Part shown: positions 39,480-45,369 of the stretch, in pieces | Layout: every line of letters starts with the position of its first letter | Position numbering within the stretch: position 1 is the first letter of the stretch | NCBI RefSeq assembly: GCF_000425105.1 | Contig: NZ_AULD01000018.1 | Coordinates: forward strand, 1-45,369 | Origin: Agrococcus lahaulensis DSM 17612 | GTDB lineage: Bacteria > Actinomycetota > Actinomycetes > Actinomycetales > Microbacteriaceae | Length of the DNA stretch: 45,369 nt | Direction: 5' to 3' | Position numbers and translations under genes: made by a program | Notes under the pieces: generated by a model | Databases searched by the model: none | What the model was told of the DNA's origin: nothing | The model's input: the letters and a program-made list of their open reading frames with translations, nothing else

Positions 39480-41099
39480 TTAGTCGATCCTCCGGCCAAC
39501 ACCGGCGACAGCGTCGCCCCCAATTCGTCTTGAGAGGTCTTCGACAGCCCGCTCGAGCGTCGGGTCCTCGCCGCGCGCGAGCCCAGCGAGCTCGAGCCGC
39601 CCTTCCGCAGCCTTCACCCACATGCGGCGGCGCGGGATGAGCAGCGAACCCAGCATGGAGAGGAACAGCACCACCGTAATCCAGAGCACCGGCGTCTGCG
39701 TGTGGTCGACGTGCACTTCAATCACGCCGTAGCGCCGCACATCCTCGAACGTGATCGTGCCGAGCCCACCGGGGATGTCCACCGTCTGCCCCGGCGCGAT
39801 CGTCAGCGCATCGGTGCCCGACTCCCCACCCGCGATCTGCGTCATCTCGTCGGTCTCCAGCGCGTACACCGAGCGCGGGATGCCCGCGTCGAGCCCAAGG
39901 TCGCCCGTAAACGCCTGCAGCGACAGCACGGGGTTGGCGATGTCTGGGTACGCGGACGCGAGCGCACCGGTGTCGAGCTCCACGGCGGTCGGGTAGAAGA
40001 AGCCACGCAGCCCCAGCTGCTCCTCCAGGCCGTCCGGCAACTTCATCACGCCCAGGCTCGTCATCAGGTCGTCCTGCGCCAGGAATGGGGTGTACTCGTC
40101 GTAGACGAGCTCGCCCTCAGCATCGCGCACCGAGATGCGCGGTGCATAGCCGTTGGAGATGAGGTAGAGGTCAGCGCCCGCGACGTCCAGCGGCTCGTTC
40201 ACCTTGATCTGCGCGTCGCGCGCCTCCCCGCCCTCAGTGACCGACACGTGTGCCGTGAAATCGAGCGGCGCGCCTACGGCGTTCGGATTCCTCGTCTCGT
40301 AGACGACATTTAGGTCATCGAGCTGCACCGCGAACGGCGGCAGGGTCGCGTCGTCGAACCACTGCCCTTCCGTGAACGTGTCGTAGCTCGAGAGCGTGTT
40401 CGCGAAGCCGCGCCCCTCGACGATGAGGCGCTGCCCGTTGTAGCCGAACCCCGAGCCGAGGCCGACCACCAGGATCATCGCCAGCAGCGAGATGTGGAAC
40501 AGCAGGTTGCCCGTCTCGCGCAGGTAGCCGCGCTCGGCAGAGACCGAGTCGCCGTAGCGCGTCGTGCGGTACCCGAGCTTCTTGAGCACCCCGTCCGCAC
40601 GGTCGAGGTCGGATGCGTCGCCCGCCACGGTCTGGAAGCCGACGAGGCGAGACAGGCGGGCGGGCGTGCGCGGCGGCAGCGCGCGCATGGCCTTCCAGTG
40701 GTGGGCGAGGCGCGGGATGACGCAGCCGACCAGGGACGTGAACAGCAAGATGTAGATCGCCGAGAACCACGGGCTCGAGTAGACGTCGTGGAGCGAGAGC
40801 GCGTCGTAGAACCAGACGAGGTCGGGGTTGTCGGCGCGCACCTGGATGACGCCGTTCGGGTCGCTCGAGCGCTGCGGCACGAGGCTGCCGGGGATCGCGC
40901 CGACCGCGAGCAGCAGCAGCAGCACGATCGCGGTGCGCATCGAGGTGAGCTGCCGCCACATGAACCGCAGCCAGCCGACGACGCCGAGCTTCGGCCCGCT
41001 ACCGAAGGCGAGCTCGTCGCGCTCTGGCTCATCGACGTGGTCGACCGGGCGCAGCGGGTCGGTGGCGGCCGCGTGATCGCGGCTAGATGATCGTGACAT
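39480..41099 (-). CDS. resB: Cytochrome c biogenesis protein ResB
   Basis: A 539-residue membrane protein that works with CcsB in system II heme attachment. The N-terminal region has LTSMRTAIVLLLLLAVGAIPGSLVPQRSSDPNG, the classical first helix and 'P-q-R' motif. It also has WFYDALSLHDVYSSPWFSAIYILLFTSLVGCVIPRL and LLFHISLLAMILVVGLG. A large extracytoplasmic domain follows, then the last helix LWITVVLFLSMLGSLLIPRRRMWV and a cytoplasmic tail. The ATG lies 17 bases inside the ccdA 3' end, so ccdA-resB is one operon (tlpA, ccdA, resB). The order matches host ccs operons except that ccsB is separate. Confidence 0.94.
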   Translation of the reverse strand: MSRSSSRDHAAATDPLRPVDHVDEPERDELAFGSGPKLGVVGWLRFMWRQLTSMRTAIVLLLLLAVGAIPGSLVPQRSSDPNGVIQVRADNPDLVWFYDALSLHDVYSSPWFSAIYILLFTSLVGCVIPRLAHHWKAMRALPPRTPARLSRLVGFQTVAGDASDLDRADGVLKKLGYRTTRYGDSVSAERGYLRETGNLLFHISLLAMILVVGLGSGFGYNGQRLIVEGRGFANTLSSYDTFTEGQWFDDATLPPFAVQLDDLNVVYETRNPNAVGAPLDFTAHVSVTEGGEARDAQIKVNEPLDVAGADLYLISNGYAPRISVRDAEGELVYDEYTPFLAQDDLMTSLGVMKLPDGLEEQLGLRGFFYPTAVELDTGALASAYPDIANPVLSLQAFTGDLGLDAGIPRSVYALETDEMTQIAGGESGTDALTIAPGQTVDIPGGLGTITFEDVRRYGVIEVHVDHTQTPVLWITVVLFLSMLGSLLIPRRRMWVKAAEGRLELAGLARGEDPTLERAVEDLSRRIGGDAVAGVGRRID

Positions 41100-41844
41100 A
41101 CGAGGAGATCCACCCCTGCATCTCGTTCATGATCGCGTTCCAGACGCCGGTCACCATCAGTAGGCCGATGATCATCAGAGTGACACCTCCGCCGATGTTG
41201 ATCGCCCGGATATGCCGTCGCATCCACGCCATCGTCGAGCCCATCCAACCAAGCCCCGTCGCGAGCAGCAGGAACGGTATGCCCAGCCCCAGGGCGTAGG
41301 CGAAGCCGAGGAGGGCGCCTTGCCAGGCGCTACCGGTGGTGACGGTGAGAGCGCTGATTGCGGCTAGGGTCGGGCCCGAGCACGGGGTCCAGCCGAGCGC
41401 GAAGATGATCCCCACAATAGGCGCTGTCCACATTCCGCCGCCCTTCAGTTGCGGCGGCTTCCATACGCGTTGGAGGACCCGGAACTGCCCGACGAACACC
41501 ATCCCCAGCAGGATCAGCAGCACGCCGAGAACGCGCACGAGCACCGCGGACCAAACGAGCAGGAACGAGCTGATGGTGCCGACGAGGGCGGTGCCGAGCA
41601 CGAACACGGCGGTGAAGCCGCCGACGAAGAGCGCCACGCCGGAGATGAGCCTGGCACGGCCGCCCTCCTCCCCGACCAGCGATCCCATCAAGCCCAGATA
41701 ACCCGGGACCAGCGGCAGGATGCAGGGACTCGCGAAGGAGACGATGCCCGCAAGCAGTGCGATCGGGACGGAGAGCAGCAGTTGCCCGCTGAGCACGGCC
41801 CCGCCTGGGTCCAGGGCACCGCTCAGCACGAGCAGCCAGCTCAT
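41083..41844 (-). CDS. ccdA: CcdA thiol-disulfide transporter
   Basis: A 253-residue six-helix membrane protein that carries reducing power from cytoplasmic thioredoxin to extracytoplasmic thioredoxin-like proteins used in cytochrome c maturation. Both conserved cysteines are present: Cys41 in SFASPCILPLVPGYLG and Cys155 in LGWTPCSGPTLA. The helix pattern fits the DsbD core. It overlaps tlpA by four bases upstream and resB by 17 downstream, so the three are translationally coupled. Because tlpA is truncated, the natural partner thioredoxin may be missing; the DsbA-like protein at 35842 is a possible substitute. Confidence 0.94.
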   Translation of the reverse strand: MSWLLVLSGALDPGGAVLSGQLLLSVPIALLAGIVSFASPCILPLVPGYLGLMGSLVGEEGGRARLISGVALFVGGFTAVFVLGTALVGTISSFLLVWSAVLVRVLGVLLILLGMVFVGQFRVLQRVWKPPQLKGGGMWTAPIVGIIFALGWTPCSGPTLAAISALTVTTGSAWQGALLGFAYALGLGIPFLLLATGLGWMGSTMAWMRRHIRAINIGGGVTLMIIGLLMVTGVWNAIMNEMQGWISSYVTII

Positions 41845-42158
41845 CGCTCCAGTTCCTCCTGCAGCAGGGTCGCGAGAATGCTGGTGTCCGTGACGGCACC
41901 GGAGACGCGCGCAGCGACACGACCCTCGGCGTCGAGGATGAGCGTCGATGGCACCGCGTTGGGGGCGACGATGCCTGCGAACGCAAGCTGGCCCTGAGCT
42001 GATTGGTCGTCGAGCACCGAAGGGTATTCGATGCCGAACTCCTCCTCGAAGGCCAGCGCCTGGGCGGCGCCATCGCGCACGTTGATCCCGATGAAGTCGA
42101 CTCGGTCACCATACTCGGCGTGCAGGTCCGCGAGCACGGGCGCCTCGGCGCGGCAGGA
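41841..42158 (-). pseudogene. TlpA/ResA-like thioredoxin, 5' truncated
   Basis: The frame reads KSCRAEAPVLADLHAEYGDRVDFIGINVRDGAAQALAFEEEFGIEYPSVLDDQ...AVPSTLILDAEGRVAARVSGAV...LLQEELER. In TlpA/ResA proteins this follows the active site FWASWCxxCRAEAPVL. Only the second Cys (42153-42155) survives. The signal/anchor, first strand and first active-site Cys are gone, and the frame runs straight into the M23 peptidase fragment on the other strand. A start at GTG 42137 is possible but would make only the C-terminal 98 residues. The protein cannot act as a thiol reductase. Confidence 0.88.
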
Positions 42159-42643
42159 CTTACTACGGCGGGAGCCCCGCCTTTCCCAATGCCTGGTCGA
42201 TGCTCGAGACCGACTATGTGCAGACTCCGTTTCCGCAGATTTCTCAGCTACCGATCTCGAGTGGCTTCGGATACCGGCCCGGTGGCATGCACGGCGGCAC
42301 CGACATCCCGCTTCCCCCTGGGCAGGAGATCCGCCCGATCGCTAACGGCGTCGTCTCAGCCGTCTGGCAGGGCAACAACCCGGGCGGCGGCGGCTATGCC
42401 GTCTTCGTCGACCACAACATCAACGGTCAATTCGTGCAGTCCTGGTACCCGCACATGCAGGCGGGGTCCATCCGAGTCGAAGTCGGTCAGGTCGTCGATG
42501 TGTCGACTGTCGTCGGTCAGGTCGGCAGCACCGGCAGATCCACCGGACCGCACCTGCACCTCGAGTTGAAGAACAGCGACTATGTGTCCTTCGACCCCCT
42601 GCTCTGGTTGCAGACCCGCGAAACGCGGCTCGAGATCCCTTAG
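42158..42643 (+). pseudogene. M23 metallopeptidase (LytM domain), 5' truncated
   Basis: The frame starts TYYGGSPAFPNAWSMLETDYVQTPF at the junction and contains a complete LytM catalytic core: GFGYRPGGMHGGTDIPLPPGQEI (the HxxxD-type zinc ligands, normally GxHxGxD), ANGVVSAVWQG, GYAVFVDHNI, SWYPHMQ and STGPHLHLELK (HxH), then a short tail. The N-terminal region, including a signal peptide or coiled coil, is missing. The enzyme cuts peptidoglycan peptide bridges in the family. ATG 42200 could give a leaderless 147-residue cytoplasmic product, unlikely to reach the wall. The junction is shared with truncated tlpA. Confidence 0.82.
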
Positions 42644-43275
42644 CTCGGGTCGGCTCCGCCGGCCTCGGCGCCAGAGCGGCGCTTGATCGCGAAGACGATC
42701 CCCGCGGCCAAGACGACGGCCGCGACCCCTCCGGCGACCAACAGCGGCAGGTTGCCTCCCTCTGCCGTCTGGTCCTCAGCACCCGTATCAGGCGCCGCGA
42801 TAGCCTCCGGCGAGCTCGATGAACTACTGTCGCCCGTCTCCCGTGAAGCGGGCGCCGACGACGCGGGAGCGCTTTCTCCACACACTGGTGCGGCTTCACC
42901 GCCCCTCGCACCTTCAGCACCCGATGCCGGTTCGAACGCGAACTCGATGACACCGTCGACCGCGTGTCCGTCGGCCGACACGAGCTGATACGTCAAGGCG
43001 TAGTCGCCAGCTCCACCGAGTTCGGCGTCGAGCGCGATGGTTCCGCCCTCTACGGCGATGCAGCCATCGCCGTAGAACAACCCGTCGGCGTCCGTCAACT
43101 GCATCACGTTGGCTCCGCTCGCCCCTTCGATCGCAAGGATCTCCTCGTTCATCACGACGCTGAACGTGCCCGGCTGCTCCACGACCACGTCTCCGTTGGC
43201 CGGAGTCGAGCCGGTGACGGATGCGTGGGAAGGCAGGAGGATGACAGCCGCAGCGGCGGCAACGATAAGCAGCAT
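42640..43275 (-). CDS. CopC-domain copper-resistance-like membrane protein
   Basis: A 211-residue exported protein. A hydrophobic leader (MLLIVAAAAAVILLP) is followed directly by SHASVTGSTPANGDVV, the mature N-terminus typical of CopC with its copper-binding His. The CopC beta-barrel continues with QPGTFSVVMNEEI and QLVSADGHAVDGVIEFAFEP. Then come a 65-residue Ser/Ala/Gly/Glu-rich linker, a C-terminal membrane helix (LPLLVAGGVAAVVLAAGIVFAI) and KRR. The protein is therefore anchored outside, unlike periplasmic CopC of Gram-negatives. It converges with the M23 fragment (four-base overlap). Copper or another metal chaperone role is likely. The copD partner is not present. Confidence 0.86.
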   Translation of the reverse strand: MLLIVAAAAAVILLPSHASVTGSTPANGDVVVEQPGTFSVVMNEEILAIEGASGANVMQLTDADGLFYGDGCIAVEGGTIALDAELGGAGDYALTYQLVSADGHAVDGVIEFAFEPASGAEGARGGEAAPVCGESAPASSAPASRETGDSSSSSSPEAIAAPDTGAEDQTAEGGNLPLLVAGGVAAVVLAAGIVFAIKRRSGAEAGGADPS

Positions 43276-43331
43276 GCTCCTATGCTAGGCCGACACCAGA
43301 ATTCTGCAGCGCGAGTCGGCGTCGCCACCAC

Positions 43332-44270
43332 CTACGGATGCCTGACGCCAGTCGCCTCCTGCTCACTGATCCGCGCGGTCTCAATCTGGAAGGTCGAATG
43401 CGGCACCGCGATCGGAAAGTGCCCGGCGACACACTGTTGGATGTCCTGTAGGACTTCGGCTGCGTGCCCGTCGGTAAAGCACTCGTCGTCGACCACCACG
43501 TGCGCGCTGATCGTCGGCAATCCTGTCGCAACGGTGGAGGCGTGCAGGTCGTGGACAGCGACCACGTGCTCGAGCTCGAGGATGTGGCGACGGACCTCGT
43601 CCAGGTCGAGCCCCTTCGGGGTGAACTCCATGAGTACACCCGCGGTCTCCTTCATCAGGAGGAACGCTCGCGGCGCGATGAGCGCGGCGATGAAGAGGCC
43701 GGCGATCGCGTCCGCCTGCTGGAAGCCGGTCGTCCAGATGATGATTGCCGCGGCGATGACGCCGAGGGAACCGAGCGCATCGTTCAGCACCTCTAGGAAC
43801 GCGGCCCGCATGTTGAAGTTCGCGCCGCGATTCGCGGAGAGCACCACGATCGCGATGATGTTCACGACGAGTCCGACCACGCCGAACACGATCAACTCGG
43901 ATGCTGGGATCTCGGGAGGCTCGAAGAGCCGACGAACCCCTTCGACAGCCGCATACACGCCTACGGCAAGCAGCAGCGTTGCCTGCCCTAGTGCAGCGAT
44001 TACCTCGACGCGCCTGAATCCCCATGTTCGCTTTGACGTTGACGGTTGCCGCATGAGGGTCGCCGCGATCAGCGCGACCAACAGCCCTGAGGCGTCAGTA
44101 AAGGCGTGCGCCGTGTCGGTGAGAAGCGCGAGGCTCCCCGTCACGATAGAGCCGATCAACTGCGCAATAACGATAGTGACTGTGAGTCCGAAAGCGATGC
44201 CGAGCCGCACTCGGAAGTCACCCGCCTCCCCAGTGCCACCACTTGACCCGTGGCTATGCGTCGTTTCCAT
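43332..44270 (-). CDS. Cation diffusion facilitator (CzcD/ZitB-like) metal exporter
   Basis: A 312-residue proton-coupled exporter of Zn(II), Cd(II) or Co(II). Six helices and a C-terminal cytoplasmic domain are evident. Helix 2 carries TDTAHAFTDASG (His55, Asp59 of HxxxD). Helix 5 has AFLEVLNDALGSLG, where the usual HxxxD His is replaced by Glu160 with Asp164 kept. This could alter metal choice. The N-terminus is His-rich (METTHSHGS). AGGAGG precedes the ATG, which lies 17 bases inside the arsR gene, so the two are co-transcribed. The adjacent ArsR-family sensor implies metal-induced export. Confidence 0.92.
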   Translation of the reverse strand: METTHSHGSSGGTGEAGDFRVRLGIAFGLTVTIVIAQLIGSIVTGSLALLTDTAHAFTDASGLLVALIAATLMRQPSTSKRTWGFRRVEVIAALGQATLLLAVGVYAAVEGVRRLFEPPEIPASELIVFGVVGLVVNIIAIVVLSANRGANFNMRAAFLEVLNDALGSLGVIAAAIIIWTTGFQQADAIAGLFIAALIAPRAFLLMKETAGVLMEFTPKGLDLDEVRRHILELEHVVAVHDLHASTVATGLPTISAHVVVDDECFTDGHAAEVLQDIQQCVAGHFPIAVPHSTFQIETARISEQEATGVRHP

Positions 44271-44667
44271 GCATATCCTCCTGCCGTGCTGAAGCGCCCT
44301 CGACACTGCGCCCGGCCGCGGTCAGATGCGCGCAAAGCGCATAGCGCGAGCCGGTGGCCTCAAGCAGCCGCTCTGCCGCGACGATCAAAGCGCCGAGGGA
44401 CACCGGCTCCGCCAACGCGTACCAGGTTGACCGCCCGTCGATCCGCGCCTCGACCAAGCCACACTCGCCAAGAAACGCAATGTGCTTGCTGACCGTGGAC
44501 TGCGCAAGATCCAGGTGCTCCACCAGGTCGCGCACGCGGTGTTCACCTAACGAGAGATGCTGAAGCACGCTCAGCCGGGACCGATCGGCCATCGCCTGAA
44601 ATAGATGCGCGAAGGCGTCTGTGGCTTCGACATCCAGGAAGGATACTCCGCGCTCAATTATCGACAT
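44254..44667 (-). CDS. ArsR/SmtB-family metal-responsive repressor
   Basis: A 137-residue winged HTH protein: MADRSRLSVLQHLSLGEHRVRDLVEHLDLAQSTVSKHIAFLGECGLVEARIDGRSTWYALAEP. This is the classical ArsR fold with the 'd-x-x-R-l-x-I-L-x-x-L' start. The C-terminal helix carries RYALCAHLTAAGR and a His near the end (MHGND), possible metal ligands. Pairing with a CDF exporter suggests Zn/Cd/Co sensing as in CzrA. The ATG lies next to an inverted repeat, ATGGCGAT-N3-ATCACCAT (44668-44686), which is the probable operator. The stop overlaps the CDF start. Confidence 0.9.
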   Translation of the reverse strand: MSIIERGVSFLDVEATDAFAHLFQAMADRSRLSVLQHLSLGEHRVRDLVEHLDLAQSTVSKHIAFLGECGLVEARIDGRSTWYALAEPVSLGALIVAAERLLEATGSRYALCAHLTAAGRSVEGASARQEDMHGNDA

Positions 44668-44686
44668 ATGGCGATGTTATCACCAT
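44668..44686 (-). promoter_or_regulatory. Operator of the ArsR-CDF operon
   Basis: ATGGCGAT (44668-44675) and ATCACCAT (44679-44686) are reverse complements at seven of eight positions with a three-base spacer, directly upstream of the arsR ATG at 44665-44667. On the minus strand a GATAAC hexamer lies inside it and could serve as a -10 for a nearly leaderless message. The position is typical of ArsR autorepression sites. Confidence 0.55.
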
Positions 44687-44935
44687 TGAACGATGCAGTC
44701 GCGCCAGATGAGGGCACCCGGTCCGCAGATCGAGCAGACAGCTCAGACATCGGATTCGTTGGCGAACCCGATCATCAGTTCTGGGAACCACGCAGGAGGC
44801 GGAAGCCGCAGCACCACGGCCTCAGCCGTTCCCTGAAGAGTGCGACACGAACGGGAGAATCGCGGGCACGCCACTGCCGCCCGACTTCCCCGGAACCCCG
44901 GGAATCTCGCGCGGCACGGAGCGAGGGAACCTAAA

Positions 44936-45029
44936 ACTAGGACGGGGACGAGGAAGCTGCCGGAGCCACAGGCGGGTTCGAGCGCGCGAGAGCCGATCCG
45001 CTCGGACTCGTGCTTGACGAGGTCGAGCA
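44936..45029 (-). pseudogene. N6-adenine DNA methylase fragment (motif IV-like/SAM site)
   Basis: On the minus strand just inside the IS end, the frame reads MLDLVKHESERIGSRALEPACGSGSFLVPVL. 'vLEPacGsGnFL' is the SAM-binding motif I of N6-adenine methyltransferases of restriction systems. The sequence upstream has been replaced by the IS (the ATG itself uses the IS terminal base) and homology stops about 30 residues in, near 44936. Only a 94-base shard is left. The rest of the gap 44687-44935 has no recognisable gene. It suggests a restriction or defence gene once stood at the island's right border. Confidence 0.65.
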
Positions 45030-45369
45030 TGAACCGTCCCCGGTTCTCTGCCGCTCCTATGCGGGTGCCAGCACCGGGTGTGATGGCGTTTCGAGGTCAG
45101 CGTAGTACGCGGCCTCGAACTCCTCGGGAGGGACGTCGCCGAGGGTGGAATGCAGGCGCCTGGCGTTGTACCAGTCGACCCATTCAGCGGTGACCCATTC
45201 GACGTCCTCCAGCTGCTTGAGCGGACCGGTCCGGAAGGGCGAGTCGTCGCGAATCGCTTCGGTCTTGAACAGCCCGATCGTCGACTCGGCGAGGGCATTG
45301 TCATACGCGTCGCCGATCGAGCCGATCGACGCAGCGATGCCCTCCAGGGCGAGCGTCTCGGCGAAGCTC
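45030..45369 (-). mobile_element. IS3-type insertion sequence, 3' end (partial copy B)
   Basis: The IS end TGAACCGTCCCCGG starts at 45030 and the element runs off the window. Its first 275 bases from this end are the exact reverse complement of window bases 1-275. A further 65 bases (45305-45369) extend deeper into the transposase gene. It is the second boundary of the interval and is in inverted orientation relative to copy A. Confidence 0.88.
45057..45369 (-). CDS. IS3 family transposase, C-terminal part (second copy, partial)
   Basis: The frame reads inward from the window edge: SFAETLALEGIAASIGSIGDAYDNALAESTIGLFKTEAIRDDSPFRTG...WYNARRLHSTLGDVPPEEFEAAYYADLE, ending LVLAPA-type residues at TAG 45057-45059. 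It adds 22 residues upstream of copy A, with GDAYDNALAES as the conserved context of the catalytic Glu. The two earlier catalytic Asp residues are beyond the window. No difference from copy A is seen in the shared part, so the two copies are recent or exchange by gene conversion. Confidence 0.9.
   Translation of the reverse strand, partial: SFAETLALEGIAASIGSIGDAYDNALAESTIGLFKTEAIRDDSPFRTGPLKQLEDVEWVTAEWVDWYNARRLHSTLGDVPPEEFEAAYYADLETPSHPVLAPA

Noticed and set aside
1-45369. The window as a circular plasmid closed through the shared IS ends.
   Set aside because: The shared ends are in inverted, not direct, orientation, so they cannot be a circular overlap. No replication gene is seen.

Overview
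The window reads as DNA from a very GC-rich actinobacterium, most likely Microbacteriaceae (an Agrococcus- or Microbacterium-like organism is my best guess). This rests on the extreme GC codon use, the cydDC/cydAB genes, a palindromic repeat of a type I remember from this family, and the neighbour families (DUF2945, KTSC, SHOCT). No rRNA, tRNA or CRISPR array was seen.

Both ends lie inside copies of the same IS3-type element. Bases 1-275 are the reverse complement of 45030-45304, so the interval 276-45029 is bounded by the 3' ends of two inverted IS copies. This may be a real arrangement or an assembly that stops at repeats.

The first half (about 276-21730) looks like host chromosome. It holds an MFS drug exporter, remnants of two toxin-antitoxin modules (VapBC, Phd/RelE), and a fused CydDC exporter. 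It also has a BlaI regulator with an M56 protease divergent from cydAB, with three BlaI-like half-palindromes between them. An RHH/PIN toxin-antitoxin pair and a hairpin-rich stretch follow. Next is a tightly overlapping six-gene catabolic operon: a PuuE-like deacetylase-fold hydrolase, an MHS-type MFS permease with a 1-bp frameshift, an SDR, a ketopantoate-reductase-like enzyme, an M20 peptidase and an Old Yellow Enzyme. A divergent double-domain Lrp/AsnC regulator lies beside it. Between cydDC and blaR/blaI is a 1.4-kb insert bounded by a duplicated piece of the cydC 3' end and filled with hairpin repeats.

The second half (about 21740-45029) has lower GC and looks like a mosaic metal-resistance and envelope-maturation island. 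It contains mobile-element debris (a recombinase-type HTH gene, a truncated DprA, a broken integrase, an intact IS3 element with frameshifting orfAB) and a beheaded heavy-metal P-type ATPase. Cd/Pb resistance is represented by cmtR-cadD, mercury by merR/merA, and other metals by Nramp, a BASS/arsenic-type carrier and CDF with ArsR. Copper-linked genes are copC and ctaG. Mixed in are lipoprotein maturation genes (lspA, lnt), a DsbA-like thioredoxin, cytochrome c maturation system II (ccsB, resB, ccdA, a truncated tlpA) and a CPBP protease. Several junctions cut genes in half: integrase/IS, cadA/IS, resB remnant/merA, tlpA/M23 peptidase, and DNA methylase/IS. The island has therefore been assembled and rearranged repeatedly.
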